From Auriscalpium vulgare (lineage: Eukaryota > Basidiomycota > Agaricomycetes > Russulales > Auriscalpiaceae), in contig JAHBBC010000011.1 in assembly GCA_019915015.1 (NCBI GenBank), positions 434,001 through 498,000 on the forward strand: a stretch of DNA of 64,000 nucleotides, in the 5' to 3' direction. Below the pieces are notes generated by a model that was given only the letters and a program-made list of their open reading frames with translations, did no database searches and was not told the DNA's origin. Shown in pieces: positions 49,564-61,129 of this stretch; the first letter of the stretch is position 1, and the number at the start of each line of letters is the position of its first letter. Made by a program: the position numbers and the translations under genes.

Positions 49564-52083
49564 CTAGACAGTGAACGCACCGTGTCCCTCCTTCTCGCAC
49601 ACCATCAGCTCGGCGTGCACATTCTTGGACACCATGCCCCACATCATCTTAGCCTCTCCAATCGGCACGCGTGAGTCGGTCTCGCCATGCGCGATCGACA
49701 ACGGAACTGTGATCTTTGCTGCGTTGTTCACAGGGGAAATACGTTCGAGGAACTCGTAGACCTCAGGAATACGTTCGTCGCCGTACTTGCGCCGCCGATT
49801 GTCACGCCTGAAATCAGCTGTGTTCTTGAGAAAGGACGGCCAGTGCGCAATGCCGAAGTTGGCAACGCCACAGGTGAGGCGGTCGGAGAAATGGGTCAGG
49901 CAGGTCTAGCAGTGCCCTTATTATGACGGTGCCGGGAAGCAAAAGAAAAGAACATACGTAGACCATGTAACCGCCATCTGACCAGGCCATCTTGAGCAAA
50001 CAATTCAAAAGAAAAGTTGGGGGACTCACAGGATCCGCCCATGACTGCAATCCGGAACGGATCGAGTTCATTTCTCATGGAGTTTCCTATGTAATCTATG
50101 AGCGAGCCGATGTCCCTGTGGTGTATCAAATAATCAGTATGCTGCCCAAGATTGACCCCGCATAAAAGAGTAACACGCACTTCACGGAGTCCTCTCGTTT
50201 CTCCACTACGTCAAGCGCAAGGTACCTTTTGCCATAACCGATGCTTCCGCGCACATTGGGGTACACAACGGCGCACCCAAGTTCGTTGAGTAAGTACCAA
50301 TGGATAGGACTGCATCAGTGAACAAAAAGTGTAAGGAACATGGTCACCAGAGAAATTCTGGGGACGAACACTCGAGTCTGCGAGGTGGACTGGCCCTCGG
50401 GGCCTCCATGGATGTAGATGACGACCGGAACAGCCGACTTGCCATCATGAGGATGATAGTACATGAACGGCACTTCCAAATCATCAAAGCTCCTGAATTT
50501 CCTGAGCTGTGGAGGGAGCGTGCGGAATTGCGGTGCCGCAGCAGACGCCTGCTGATACGCCGCAGGGCGGGCAGAGATGAACGCCCGGCCTTGCTCGTCC
50601 CGCTGGACATTCTGGAGAGCGTCGGTGATGTCCAGGTGCGCAATGAAGCCTGAACTTTTGTATGAGAGGAGCTTCAGCGCGATCTCGTTAGGCCGGCCAT
50701 TCCGTGCGTTCGCCTGGTACGTCATCCCACCACCTTCCCACGATTCTAACTTCACCTGGATGACTTGGTTCTTGTGTGAGCCGGATAATGGCACCACGAA
50801 GAGGTCAAACCAGCCCTCCACGTTCGCACGGAACACTAGGCTATCCTTCGTGACTTGCAGCCCAATCGTGTCCCATGGGATGGGGCGCAGCGCGTGTAGA
50901 TCTGGTTCGGGTGTTGTGATGTGCACAACTGTGTCGGCATGCAGATCATACTCGACGACGGAGCGGAAGTCCCCGTACGCGTCCGTGTTGAGATATATCA
51001 TATGCGGCGCTGAGGGATCGTGCGAGAATGAGATCGACGATGTCACTGTCTCCTCGAGCTTCTCGGTCGTATTCGGGAGGCGGACGAGGCGTGGAGGCGC
51101 CGGCGTGCGCCCAGAGATGTCGACCACGTATATCTCTCGGTAGGAAGAACTGTGGCTTTTGATGAGCAGGAGGTAGCGGTCATCGACAGAGATGCTCTGA
51201 GCTATCCAGTTCGCGGTGGCTTCGCCGGATTCAGGGATAGGCGTGACGAGTTGGGAGGGTAGGGAGAAGGGTTCTGCGTCTGCAGCGGCGCCAGTGTTGG
51301 AGTCGATGAGCTTGGTGATATAGATGAGGGTATCCCGACCATTCTCTTTGTTTGACGAGAAAGCGAGCAATCTGCACGGGATTAGCGAAGGGTGATGTGA
51401 GGAAAGAAGCGACTGACTTGTTAGACGGGGAGACGACGATGTTGCGATTGCGGAAGTCGTCATTCGTGATTCGCTCGATCCTTCCAACGCCGGGAAGGTT
51501 GTCAAGCTCTCGTTCGATCTTGGGTAAGATCTGGTCACTCTCAGAGTCCTCCCAGTATCGCCTTCGACAAATATGCATTTGCGGCTATATGTTGCGTCGG
51601 GGCATGGAAGAGACTCACCAGAGTTGAAACTTTTCATTGCCGTCGAGGTCCATCTCCATGATTGCACCTTCCGCTCGCCATATGCCCCTCCAGTCGTCGC
51701 CTATGATCGGACGGAAATTTGCGATGGTTCTGCCGGTGCCAATGTTGAAGTAAGTCAAGCGCTCCAGCTCCAACTCAGTGGATGTTGGGTCGGACGACAT
51801 TCTGTAGACCTGGGCGACCTGAGCATCTGGAGGTCGGTGGCTCAGAATGATACCCGCAGGCAAGCCTTCTTTCGCGTACTCGAAACCGCCGAGGAGGTCA
51901 AAGCCTGTACGTGCATCATCAACGGATTTCATTGCGCGGCAAACAGGGATCAGGCTTACCTCGGGCGGCATCCTCATACTGCTTCATGCCATCGAAGATG
52001 CGTTGGGGGATGGGGTCGACATTGACCGCCTTCACCTGTTTAGCAGGGTAAGTGTATTCGATGTCTTCGAAATCAGTGGACAT
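49564..52083 (-). CDS. Prolyl-oligopeptidase family (S9) serine peptidase, acylaminoacyl/dipeptidyl type
   Basis: Start MSTDFEDIEYTYPAKQVKAV (ATG 52083). A long beta-propeller part follows (YFNIGTGRTIANFRPI, WRAEGAIMEMDLDGNEKFQL, IAQSISVDDRYLLLIKSHSS, VVDISGRTPAPPRLVRLP, MIYLNTDAYGDFRSVVEYDL). The hydrolase part starts FRSFDDLEVPFMYYHPHD and VVIYIHGGPEGQS (oxyanion loop), then VRGSIGYGKRYLALD. The nucleophile elbow is expected at IAVMGGS(YGGY), where an exon junction splits the motif. After DERIPEVYEFLERISPV come the acid loop LSIAHGETDSRVP and the His in CEKEGHGAFTV with stop at 49566-49564. No signal peptide, so cytosolic. It cleaves short or N-blocked peptides. Confidence 0.83.
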
Positions 52084-53084
52084 TGCTGAATGATTAGGCG
52101 CGTGCGACGACTCTCTGAGACGAGTGTATCCTGAGCACAGGGGTGTCATGGACGACGTCGGCGTTAGGTCCTATGGTGTCGCTGCCGTGAGTAACTGGCG
52201 AGCTCAGCCCGATAACAGATGAGCTCCACGTGGAACACTGACAAAAAGCGACTTATTATTGGGCCCGGAATCTCACGACGATGTCGAGAAGCAGTACACC
52301 TACGAGCACGGTCGCTCGGCGCAGACGGTGAGACGAGAGGGTGGTACTTATATGGCCAATGTCAGTCCATCAGCATGAGACTCATGACGAGTGATCGTGG
52401 GTTTGTCGCGGGTTTATCAAAGTTCCTGGACATGGAAGCTTTGCGCGGTCCTGGGATCATCAAGTTAGAGCCACTCGATGTAAAAGCCAAAGAGAGAGGA
52501 TATGAGTATTCAGTGGCAGCGGCGGCGGGAGAAACTAAAGACGCGCGTCAGAGGCAAGAGCTCGTGGGAACTTTGCATTCGGGTGGAGTCAATGTCATGA
52601 ATAAGTATTGGCAGGACCGGCAAAATCTAATGACTGTCGACATCATATGAGTAGAATATATTCTGAGGGCTTTGGTTGCATTGGAAGCCACTGCAGGGGA
52701 GCCAATTTGCTTGTCAATATAACTTGATTATCTCTGTAACTATTATCCACGGCCACAGGACTCTGAAAGCACCGCATCCCGTCCGATCTGCGCAGTTAAC
52801 CAGGGTGCCGCCTAGTTAGTACCACGGTGGGGGACCACGCGGGAATCCTGGGTGCGGTGGTTCTTTTGTTTCGTTTTTTTCCTCCAATACGTGACTAAGG
52901 CTACACAGCAGCGTTGTCTCGTGCCGTCCTGTGCACAAAGTGTCCTAGAGCAGCTAGTGACAATTATTTCCTGGAAAATTGATTTGTAACCATACAACCA
53001 ACAATCTACGCGAATGCAGCTAGGTATAAGTATATGCCATCTACACTATGCTAGAAGTTGTCCGCGTCGTATGATCAACGATTC
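52084..53084. other. Intergenic, one unrecognised frame
   Basis: A plus-strand frame 52219-52650 (143 codons, hydrophilic, ending NLMTVDII) has no recognisable motif and could be a small gene or chance. Otherwise no feature. Confidence 0.35.
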
Positions 53085-54945
53085 TCAGACCTTTTTCTCG
53101 CCAATGGGTAATGTCGCCGGATGTTTCTCATGCGAGCGTTCGAGGTCCCCTTCTTTCCAACCCTCTTGCGTCTCCTTCGGTACACGCACCGCGATAATGT
53201 CGATTGCGAGCGCTAGCACACAGAAACCCACGGCGAGGTACAGCGCGCCGCGATATCCCTTGACCAGATTGCGTCCGCCTTCGTTGACCTGCGACTCGAC
53301 TGTTCCCGCGAATCCCAGGCCTGTCGACAGCCCATACGTCTGCAGTACGCCGATAAGCGTTCCCGCGACACCCTGCTCATGGCGCTTGACAGAGTTGGCT
53401 GCAATGATAGAGCCCATGGTCGCGACGAAGTCGGGGCCTAAGCCCATGAGGGCGCCGGCGGGGAGCATCTGCTTCCAGTAGAGCTGCTTCTCGGGCATTG
53501 TGGCGACAAGGAGGCACGAGGCGATGACACCGCAGATTCCGATACCGAGTATGACTTGCGCGGGGAGGATGGGGACAAGCCAAGCGCTGAGGAGCGCACA
53601 CGCCATGCCTGAGATGGCGAGCGGGCCAAAAGTGCCGCCAACACCGAGTACTGAGTAGTCGCGCAGGGTAAACTCCCAAACGGCGATGTACCAGAGGAGG
53701 ATGCCGAATGCCATGAAAACGAGGAACAGCACGAAGAGGAGCGGGCCAAATGACGGACGCCGCCAAATCGTGAATGGCAGGATGGGGTCCTTCGCGCCGC
53801 GCATCTCCCACAAACAAAACGCGACGGCATGGATAATGGAAATGATGAGGAGGACGTATTCATAGGGTTCTTGCCACCCCACCGTTGGCGCTTGACTGTC
53901 AGGCACCGGTAGTCAGTCCACTGCCTAAAGAAAATAGGCAGACGAACTTACTTCCAGACGAAGTTGAAAAGTATAAGGGCGGCAACGCCAAGGTAGGAAC
54001 CAATGTAGTCGATCGTCACGTCCGGATGCACGGGTTCGTCTGCAGGAATAGCCACCAGCACCGTACTGAACACGACAAAACCCAGTATCGTCCTGTCCAA
54101 GGGTTAGCCGAATCGTTCTAGCGTTGAGAGAGTAGCTTGCTACTTACAGGGTAAAGAACATCCACTTCCACGGAGCGTAATTCACGATCAGACCCGCGAG
54201 GATGCCACCACCCGCAGCACCGAGTGGCGCAGCCATGCCGAAGAGGCCCATGGCGAGGTTGCGCAGGCGGCCAGGCGGGAACGTAATGCCGAGGACCGCG
54301 ATGCCGTTGGGAACCATGATGCCCCCACCGATGCCCGTGAAGCCGCGGAGGATACACAGTGCGACGAAGTTCGGCGCGAAGCCGCTGCCGAGCGTGAATG
54401 CCACCCAGATCACCGAGCCGACGAAGAGCAGGTTCCTGTGCCCGAACTTCGCGCCGAGGCGGCCGCCAGGAAGGATGAATGCGCCCTGCGTAAGGCTGAT
54501 GTGCAACATCAGCGAGGAAATTTGTGGCGAGAGCATTATGGGCTCACGGATAGGATGCCGCGATCCATGCCGCCTTTCCAATGTTTGATTGGCCAATGTC
54601 GCGTGCTATCGTCGATGAGGATATAATTCCCGCGCCGAAGGGTATCATCTGCGGGAGTTACACGGTCACGGGTGGTTAGACGCATCATTCTGTAGACCAA
54701 AAGCGGCGCGTGCTCACCTGAATGCATTGAAGGGCGACTATGGATATCATGATGACCACTCGACGCGCTAGTGATAGCTCGTGATGAGGATTCTTCAAGA
54801 TTACCGCCAGCTCCGTGGGGTCGACGGAGTCAGCGGGGCTGTCACCGTGGAGGGTACCCGCGTCGGGGCTCACGCCGCGGACATCTTCATCGCTGCGGCG
54901 CGATGTTGAAGTCCCGTTGCCTTGGTCTGCCTTCGAAGAGGACAT
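53085..54945 (-). CDS. MFS multidrug exporter, DHA2-type
   Basis: Start MSSSKADQGNGTSTSRRSDE (ATG 54945) with a hydrophilic N-tail, then the first helix RRVVIMISIVALQCIQ. The next exon, MIPFGAGIISSSTIARDIGQ and GKAAWIAASYP, joins to LTQGAFILPGGRLGAKFGHR, the conserved loop 2-3 motif of the superfamily. Motif C-like GIGGGIMVPNGIAVLG and FFTL / TILGFVVFSTVLVAIPA follow. The second half contains VGWQEPYEYVLLIISIIH, LFVLFLVFMAFGILLWYI, GPLAISGMACALLSAWL, GALMGLGPDFVATMGSII and HEQGVAGTLIGVLQTYGLS (typical late DHA2 motif). The tail ends LPIGEKKV. About 14 helices are expected. Drug or metabolite efflux at the plasma membrane; substrate unknown. Confidence 0.86.
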
Positions 54946-55785
54946 TAGGGAGCGGTGTGGGTGGAAATAGGCTTGACGTTTACAGCGCGGTGCATGGCGC
55001 GCCGTCCTATATACTGTGCCGACACTCCAATCTCGGCTGCCGTGACTGCCGTGATGAAAGGGCTCGGGCACCTTATCAAGATCTCAGCGGACGCGTACTA
55101 ACGGTGCAAAACCGGATTTAAGGAAGACTCGCCTTGAGCCGAGGCTTGATAGTAATCCCGTTGAATATGGATCTAGCTTGCGCAAAACGCTCTCCTTCGG
55201 TACACCGACTGGTACTGTTGGATATGCAAACCTGTTGAGCGCAGGAGGCTTGTCCACAGAATACAGACAGCTAATGAAGTCTGGAACTCACTTTACGCAT
55301 GGCTGCCACTCATCGGCTTACTGTCCTTCATCGAGAGTTCGATGCAACCTTCCCTCCGATGGGTTCATCAGCGGGGCTTGAGCGCATTGAGTTACTAAGA
55401 AGCATCCAGTGGCAAGCTTCCAAGTCCAGAACATCCTCCAAGGTAAGGAAGGGCTACTGTGTGAGTAAACGGAGAGTCAGACGGGAATTGCCTCGGCCAT
55501 CGGGGAATGACTGAGCTTACGAATCCTATTTTCTCCCGGCTATCCTAGTACTTAGTGTCTTGCTGTCTCCGGTTTGTCCATTTAGTTTGGTTGCTTGATA
55601 GGCAAGAGATATCCCGATATGAGCAGTTTGTCACTCACAACTCTGGCAAGTGGCGGCTGCGGCCCACCCCATCATGTTTCCCGGAGGTGCGAACGAGCAA
55701 AAGGTATTCGATATCCCGGTGTCTCCTGCTGACCACTGACAAGACGACGGAACCCAGCTCGGTAAGAAACAAGACAGAGTGCGGA
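54946..55785. other. Intergenic, no gene seen
   Basis: Upstream region of the MFS gene and unassigned sequence. Short frames without recognisable content. Confidence 0.4.
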
Positions 55786-55858
55786 TACGAACAACATGAA
55801 CTTCACCGGCGTAGGCTAGTAGCCTACGCCGGTGAAGCCTGAGTTCAAGTTGTTCGTA
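55786..55858. repeat. Foldback inverted repeat (hairpin DNA)
   Basis: A perfect 17-bp palindromic stem, CTTCACCGGCGTAGGCT (55801-55817) and its exact complement (55821-55837), is separated by only 3 bases. A second, outer stem of 10 bp (TACGAACAAC at 55786-55795 with GTTGTTCGTA at 55849-55858) surrounds it, with TGAAC / GTTCA in between. Such a nested palindrome is far from chance and would fold into a strong hairpin in DNA or RNA. It may be a relic of a small foldback transposon, or a transcript-end structure. No terminal duplication is obvious. Confidence 0.75.
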
Positions 55859-55974
55859 GAGTCACTAGTACCTACGGGCCGGTGGACCCGCCTGCCGCGA
55901 CCAGACCTTCGTCGCGCATGATAACCTCAAACCCAGCTGAATAGCCAAAGCCCCAACGAGTCGGAACCCTACGC
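55859..55974. other. Short intergenic stretch
   Basis: Between the foldback repeat and the first possible exon of the next gene. Nothing recognised. Confidence 0.4.
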
Positions 55975-57313
55975 ATGCTCGCACTCGCGATCCAACTCCA
56001 GACCGTCCTTCCACGACTTCTGTGTAGCCGCCAACTCATCTGGGCCAATGGACTCTGCAGATACCGTCAGTCTTTGTCTTGCTTGTGTTCCGTGTCCCTC
56101 ACGCAGGCCTTCAGACACCCGTCGCGAAGAGGCCACGTTTGTCAGGGCCAGATGGCTTCACCAAGTCCAAGCAACGGCCCAAACCCGCGCTATCAAACAT
56201 CCCGGCGCCTGTCTTCAAGTCCCCCTTTTCCGCGATCCAAACACCGTCCAAGCCTGCTTCAAGCGGAGGGAAAGTTTCCAAGGGGAAGGAAAGAGCGCCC
56301 CCCGCACATGAAAAGCCGAACAGCGCGCCCGCGCCCGCGCACAAGAGGATGTCCGCACCTCCCCGCCCACTACACGACACTCCCCCACCCGCAGACGCCC
56401 CCGCCAATGTCGCCTCGTCCTCGAAGGCCAAGCCGCCATCCCGCTCAAACCCATCCAACCCATTCTCCCACCTCGCACCCACAAAGAGTGCCAGCACACC
56501 CGCACGCCTCTTCTCCGACCGTGCACCGGCATCGAAGCCGCTCACCGCCCTCCCACAATACGTGGCCCGCGCCCCCGCGCCGCCGTCGACGCCCCCGCAG
56601 CGCCGCGCCCCGCCGACCTTCCCCGCCCTGCCCGGCACACCATTGAAGCCGCTCAAACCGATCTCGACAACGCGTGTCGCGCGGGCGACGGATCTGCGCA
56701 GCGAAGGCGGGGGCGCCGAGGTGCTCGCGCTGCACCTTCAGCAACAGGGCGCGCCCCGCGTGTCTGCGGGCGAGCGCGCAGTCGCAGGCGGCCTCGACTT
56801 TACGCCGCAGAAGCCCGGCCACGCGCGCGCACAGCGCTACCTCAGGTGCGTGACCCCTCTGTTCCTATGTTATGGGAGGACGGTATATGCATGTGATGTG
56901 AATGAATGCGTAGGGGCGGGCTCGCGGAGCGCGCGCATGGGGTACTCGGCCGCGCGCAAATGGCGCGCACGCTCTGGCGTAAGGAGACAGCGGCAGCGGC
57001 GCGTGCGCCTGCGCCGGACACGGTGCTGTGCGTTGTGGAGGCCATCCATGCGCCTGGCGCTGACGCCCGGGCGCATACCGGTTTGTGGCTTGCACGGTGC
57101 CGCGGCGAGGACGGGCAGGGTGTGCTTGTTCTGCTCTCGTCGGCGCCCGGTGGAGATGGCGACGCACGAATTGCGACGCTCGAATCCGGGAGGAGCATTG
57201 GTGTCTGGCGGCCGTTCATGAACATCGATGTTACGGAAGAGTTGGTGCCGGAGGGTGGGAGGGATTGGCCCCGGCAAGCCTTGCTGTGCACGCGATTCTC
57301 TGTGATGAAGTAA
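55975..57313 (+). CDS. Unknown Pro/Ala-rich protein
   Basis: The main exon (from the CACGCAG acceptor at 56106, frame LQTPVAKRPRLSGPDGF) carries a basic NLS-like start, long Pro/Ala/Ser-rich low-complexity sequence, and a conserved-looking end LDFTPQKPGHARAQRYLR. An intron (GTGCGTGA..GCGTAG) joins it to GGLAERAHGVLGRAQMARTLW, a helical segment with VLCVVEAIHAPGADARAHTG and LWLARCRGEDGQG..ESGRSIGVWRPFMNIDV, ending FSVMK (stop 57311-57313). A possible first exon is 55975-56065 with a 41-bp intron, but this start is weak. The C-terminal part behaves like a folded domain, the rest like a disordered nuclear protein. No family recognised. Confidence 0.5.
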
Positions 57314-57831
57314 CACGATTCTCTGTGATGAAGTAGCACTGATGCGTTTGTTGTATTATATGTAATCTGCAGCATGTGGTACCTCAGACTGGTTACCAAG
57401 GCTGTATGCAACCAGGGACGAGCAAACAAAACACTGCTGCATACTTCTATGAATACTGACAATTACTTCATAATACTTGCAGGCGACAGCCCATGACGCG
57501 ATCACGTGCGTGCGACGCGTCGCGTTGAACGAGTTCAGTGTTCACCGCGTTATTTTCTTCAGTGCAGCGTCTTCCGCGCGTGCAGCGTCTTCCGCGTGCC
57601 ATCGATCTTGCGACCAGAGTAGTTCGCTTGATCAACACATCAACGCAGGCTTGTTATACACAGACACGGTACACGACAATAGTATAGTAGAGGACACAAC
57701 AGAGACAAGGGTATGAAAGCGAACACTATCAAAAGCAACAGCTGAATCCAGTCCCCAAACACGTATAGTAAATGGATATAGAGATCAAAGGGAATCAGAA
57801 CGAGAAAAAGGAACGACACCGATCCGGGCTA
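57314..57831. other. Intergenic between convergent genes
   Basis: A tandem repeat of the 20-bp unit CACGATTCTCTGTGATGAAG occurs across the stop codon of the preceding gene (about 57292-57334). No other feature. Confidence 0.5.
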
Positions 57832-58710
57832 CTACCCCGACTTTCCGCACCCGAGTTTCGCGTTACCCAGATGCCTCTTGAGGGCGTCTTTCCGAGAGAA
57901 CTCATGTCCACAATCATCGCACCAGAACAACTTTTCCCCCGCCGCGTGCATATGGGAGGCAACGTGCCTCTTGAGGTCGGGGCCGCGTGAGTTGCACTGC
58001 ACCCAGTCGCAGTACCCGCACGCCAGCGGGTTTCCCCGCTGCACCCACGGGGTGTCGGCCGTAACCTGTAGGTTGCGGTACGGCGCATGCGTTCCCGACC
58101 GCGTCTTAGAGCTGATAGAGCTGAGCTTCGCCGCGGTGGATGGGCGCGGACGTTTGGCGACAAGCGCGCCCTTCTTTGGGCGAGCCGGTGCGCGCACGCG
58201 CTTGGGCTGGGGGATGTACTCGTCCGCGTCTGAGTCCGACGCGCCGTGGCTGGCGGGGGACGACGGGCAGGCGTCAGGGAGCGGCAGCGGGAGGGAGCAC
58301 ACGCTGGACGGCGGCGTGGAGGCTGCGGGCGACGCGGGGTAGGTGAGCTCGGGGAGGACATGGGCGAATGGCGAGGGCGTGGAGTCGGGCTCGAGCTGCG
58401 GCAACGCGAGCGAGGCGCTGGACGGCGTGGAGGCCGGCGAGAAGGACATGGCAGAGAAGCCCGTGAGGGGGGAAGGTCTGTCGTACGATGGTGCGGGCTC
58501 GGACGGGAGGTGGATCGCGGAAGGAGCGATGAAAAGCACGGAGCCGCTGGGCGGGACCCATTCTGGTGGCGAGGGAGGGAGGCCCTCGTACGAGGAGAAG
58601 ACGGGGGTCATCGGCGTGTAACTATTGAACGCCCAGACATTCGCATTCACGGCGTGAGACGACCTGCGGGGGTCGCGATATGAGTTAAGGAATTCAAGGG
58701 CGGAAACCAT
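57832..58710 (-). CDS. C2H2 zinc-finger regulator (two C-terminal fingers)
   Basis: From ATG 58710 (MVSALEFLNSYRD) an open frame of 292 residues runs to 57832. The N-half is Ser/Pro-rich and probably disordered (activation-type composition), followed by a basic segment QPKRVRAPARPKKGALVAKR likely to act as a nuclear localisation signal. The two fingers are CGYCDWVQ..RGPDLKRHVASHMH and FWCDDCGHEFSRKDALKRHL..C, the second ending with a Cys in place of the last His (C2HC). This two-finger C-terminal layout is common in mushroom regulators. A 230-bp segment with a splice acceptor (CCCCGCAG at about 58667) may instead join exon 58911-59218, replacing the first 15 residues. Confidence 0.75.
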   Translation of the reverse strand: MVSALEFLNSYRDPRRSSHAVNANVWAFNSYTPMTPVFSSYEGLPPSPPEWVPPSGSVLFIAPSAIHLPSEPAPSYDRPSPLTGFSAMSFSPASTPSSASLALPQLEPDSTPSPFAHVLPELTYPASPAASTPPSSVCSLPLPLPDACPSSPASHGASDSDADEYIPQPKRVRAPARPKKGALVAKRPRPSTAAKLSSISSKTRSGTHAPYRNLQVTADTPWVQRGNPLACGYCDWVQCNSRGPDLKRHVASHMHAAGEKLFWCDDCGHEFSRKDALKRHLGNAKLGCGKSG

Positions 58711-59218
58711 GGAAAATAAGATAGCGGATTGGGTTTGTGTGGTATTGTGAACGGCTTTGAAAAGTGTGGGGATTGGATATGGATATATGATACGAAGGGC
58801 ATTGAAGAGATGGCAAGATGAAGGGAAGCCGGGGGTGCAATGAAATGCAATGTGGATGTAGAAGGGTGGACGAATTTATATAAAGAGAAAGCACGTACGA
58901 GGCGAAGCCAGATGGGTTGTATGACTCGTCAGTCGAGTCATGATAGCCATTCCAGCTATCCCTGTGCGTGGTGTCGGTGGCGAGTAGATCGTATGACGAA
59001 AACTTGGAGGCGCTGGGTGCATCTCGGTCGGGCTCGGCGGCGGGGTCCGGGGTGCGATACCGGTGGGGGGTGGGTGGACAACTTGAATGGTTCCAATAGA
59101 GGTCGTCAGTATTGTCGGCGAGCCTCTGGCCGAGCGTGTCGATGGCGTCGGGGACCAAGTCGGAGAGGGAGAGGGAGCCCGAGTGGGAATAATGGGCGTT
59201 GGAGGAGTGGACAGGCAT
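58694..59218 (-). CDS. Short frame or first exon of the zinc-finger gene
   Basis: From ATG 59218 the frame reads MPVHSSNAHYSHSGSLSLSD, LVPDAIDTLGQRLADNTDDL, then a Pro/Thr-rich segment, and at about 58911 reaches a GTACGTGC donor. Read through, the frame stops at 58694. If spliced (58910 to about 58667), it fuses in frame to the zinc-finger protein as SSSHAVNANVW. A TATA box (TATAAA, minus strand, 59330-59335) stands 112 bp upstream, which favours a real 5' exon. A 230-240 bp intron would be long for this window, and the intron itself contains TATATAAA near 58875, so two alternative promoters are possible. Confidence 0.4.
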   Translation of the reverse strand: MPVHSSNAHYSHSGSLSLSDLVPDAIDTLGQRLADNTDDLYWNHSSCPPTPHRYRTPDPAAEPDRDAPSASKFSSYDLLATDTTHRDSWNGYHDSTDESYNPSGFASYVLSLYINSSTLLHPHCISLHPRLPFILPSLQCPSYHISISNPHTFQSRSQYHTNPIRYLIFHGFRP

Positions 59219-59329
59219 CGGGATTGGTGGGATGAAGGGTGGACTGTGGGCGTGTGTGTCGGAGAGAGGGTGGGGAGGAGGCAATGTAGGGCCGGATGGC
59301 TGGGGTAACAAAGGCCATTGTGAGGAGGC

Positions 59330-59335
59330 TTTATA
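59330..59335 (-). promoter_or_regulatory. TATA box upstream of 59218
   Basis: TATAAA on the minus strand, 112 bp upstream of the ATG at 59218, a distance similar to that of other genes in the window. Confidence 0.45.
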
Positions 59336-59818
59336 CGAGCAGTGGGTGTTAGTGGACGACGGGCGGAGCGAGCACAGTACGAAGATCTGGCGTGCAGCGG
59401 GGACCGGATTTGGACGCGCGGGAAAAGCACCCCTCGCTATAATCCCCTCGAGGCAGCCTCGCGGCGACCCCCCGCACAAGTCACATCTCGATCCCCGGTG
59501 GCGGCATCCCCGTTCGAGCGTCATCGCCACAGCTGCATCCAGTCCGCCCACCCTCTGCCGTGGTCTTGACCGTGTTTGGCCTGCTCAGGATCCTTGGATT
59601 TTGCAGATTGTGCCATGTGGGTGCATGTGGACAACAAATACATCACAGAATAGCGCTGTGTATCTTAGGATCTCGGAAATGGACTGGCCCTTGCATTGTC
59701 ATACGGCCTCGACGTGATAAAAGAGGAACGCACCGGCTTGCTTTGTTCGCGTTCCCACGCACCCCTTTAGGCATTCAACGCCTCGGCGCTTAGTCATCTG
59801 CCCTGCGCTCCGTCCACC

Positions 59819-61129
59819 ATGGCCATGGATCGTAGGCGAGGCGTTTCCAAACGTCCAGCCTCCTCAGAAGGTACCTACTAGGCGAGTTGAGATATACTGA
59901 ACTCCTGACGACATGCTTCCTCGCAGAAATCGACTGCTGGTCGCGCGCCGCCAGCTCGCTCGCGACGCTCTCCAACCGCTCCGATGCTGACCTCGTCGGT
60001 CGCGTGAACCGGCACATCATGGCTTGGGGCTCCGGCGAGATGCCAGGGCAGGGCATGGAGACCGCCAAAGCGAACTACAATCTCCTCCGCACAGGGCTTG
60101 CCGAAGTCCAGGCGGCTGCCGAGCGGGATGCGAAGTGAATTTTCTATCGTAGAGGGCTTGCGGGCGGTGGCTAACACAAACTCATACTCGAACCAGGGCT
60201 ATGGAGGATGCCATCGAACGTATCGGTGTGCTCATTGCCCTGCGCAATGCGTCCGAAGCGACGCCTCCAGGTTTGACGCTTGCTGGCTTCTCGTTGACTG
60301 ACTCGCTGACCGGCAGCACCAGAAAAGCGTGCGAAGCGCCCCCGCGCTCACTCGCCCGCCGGAGCGTCGACGCCGTCGTCCTCGACGCCCGCACCGGCCG
60401 CAGCGCCCGCCGGTGCGCCGCCGCCGATCCCATTCTCGCGCGACCCTAAGGCGCGCCGCGAGGCACTGGCGAAGCAGCTGCCCCTTGAGCGCGGGCGCAT
60501 GGTCGCGTTCCACCCGCCGCCGAATGGCAGCAAGGGCGGCGATGTTGCTGCGGGCGACGCGGACGATAACACGTGGATTATGGCGAAGATCACAAAGTGC
60601 ATTAATATGGATAAGAATAGGTAGGCGTGATGTGTGCATCGGTGCGGAAAGGGTCTTAGAACTGGCGTAGGTACGAAGTCCAGGACGTAGAGCCGCAGGA
60701 GGACGGGGAGCCTGGCGCGTAAGTATTTTCTCCATAACCCGTTGGGACGCTGCTGATGGCTGGATTAATTACAGCAAATTCAACACGACGCTGCGCGCGA
60801 TCATCCCGCTGCCAGACTTGGAGGCCATACCCGGCAGCGCGTCGCACCTGAGTGCCTACCAGGAATTCGCCTCGGGATCGACCGTGCTCGCCCTCTACCC
60901 GGACACGAGCTGTTTCTACCGCGCGGAGGTGCTCGCTAGTCCGCGGGACCTGCAGCCACCGGGACGCGTGCGTGCCGTTCCTTGTGCGCCGCGAGAGCCT
61001 CTGCTGACCCTCGCGCAGAACCCCCCGTCGTCGAAGCTGCTGCCGAAGTACAAGCTCAAGTTCGAGGACGACGACGACCAGGAGCACACCGTGTCGGCGC
61101 AGTGGGTCGTCGAGTGGCCCGGCCAATGA
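59819..61129 (+). CDS. sgf29: SAGA-associated factor Sgf29, tandem-Tudor subunit
   Basis: Start MAMDRRRGVSKRPASSE (ATG 59819), then an intron and EIDCWSRAASSLATLSNRSD, a helical N-terminus. The linker is Pro/Ala/Ser-rich. The SGF29 tandem-Tudor domain starts at GRMVAFHPPPNGSKGGD, continues NTWIMAKITKCINMDKNR, YEVQDVEPQEDGEPG and, after a further intron, FNTTLRAIIPLPDLEAIPGS, FASGSTVLALYPDTSCFYRAEVLASP, KYKLKFEDDDDQEHTVSAQWVVEWPGQ (stop 61127-61129). Conserved aromatic and acidic positions of the histone H3K4me3 pocket appear present (DVEP, YPDTSCFY). The protein belongs to the SAGA histone acetyltransferase complex and recruits it to H3K4me-marked nucleosomes. Confidence 0.9.
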
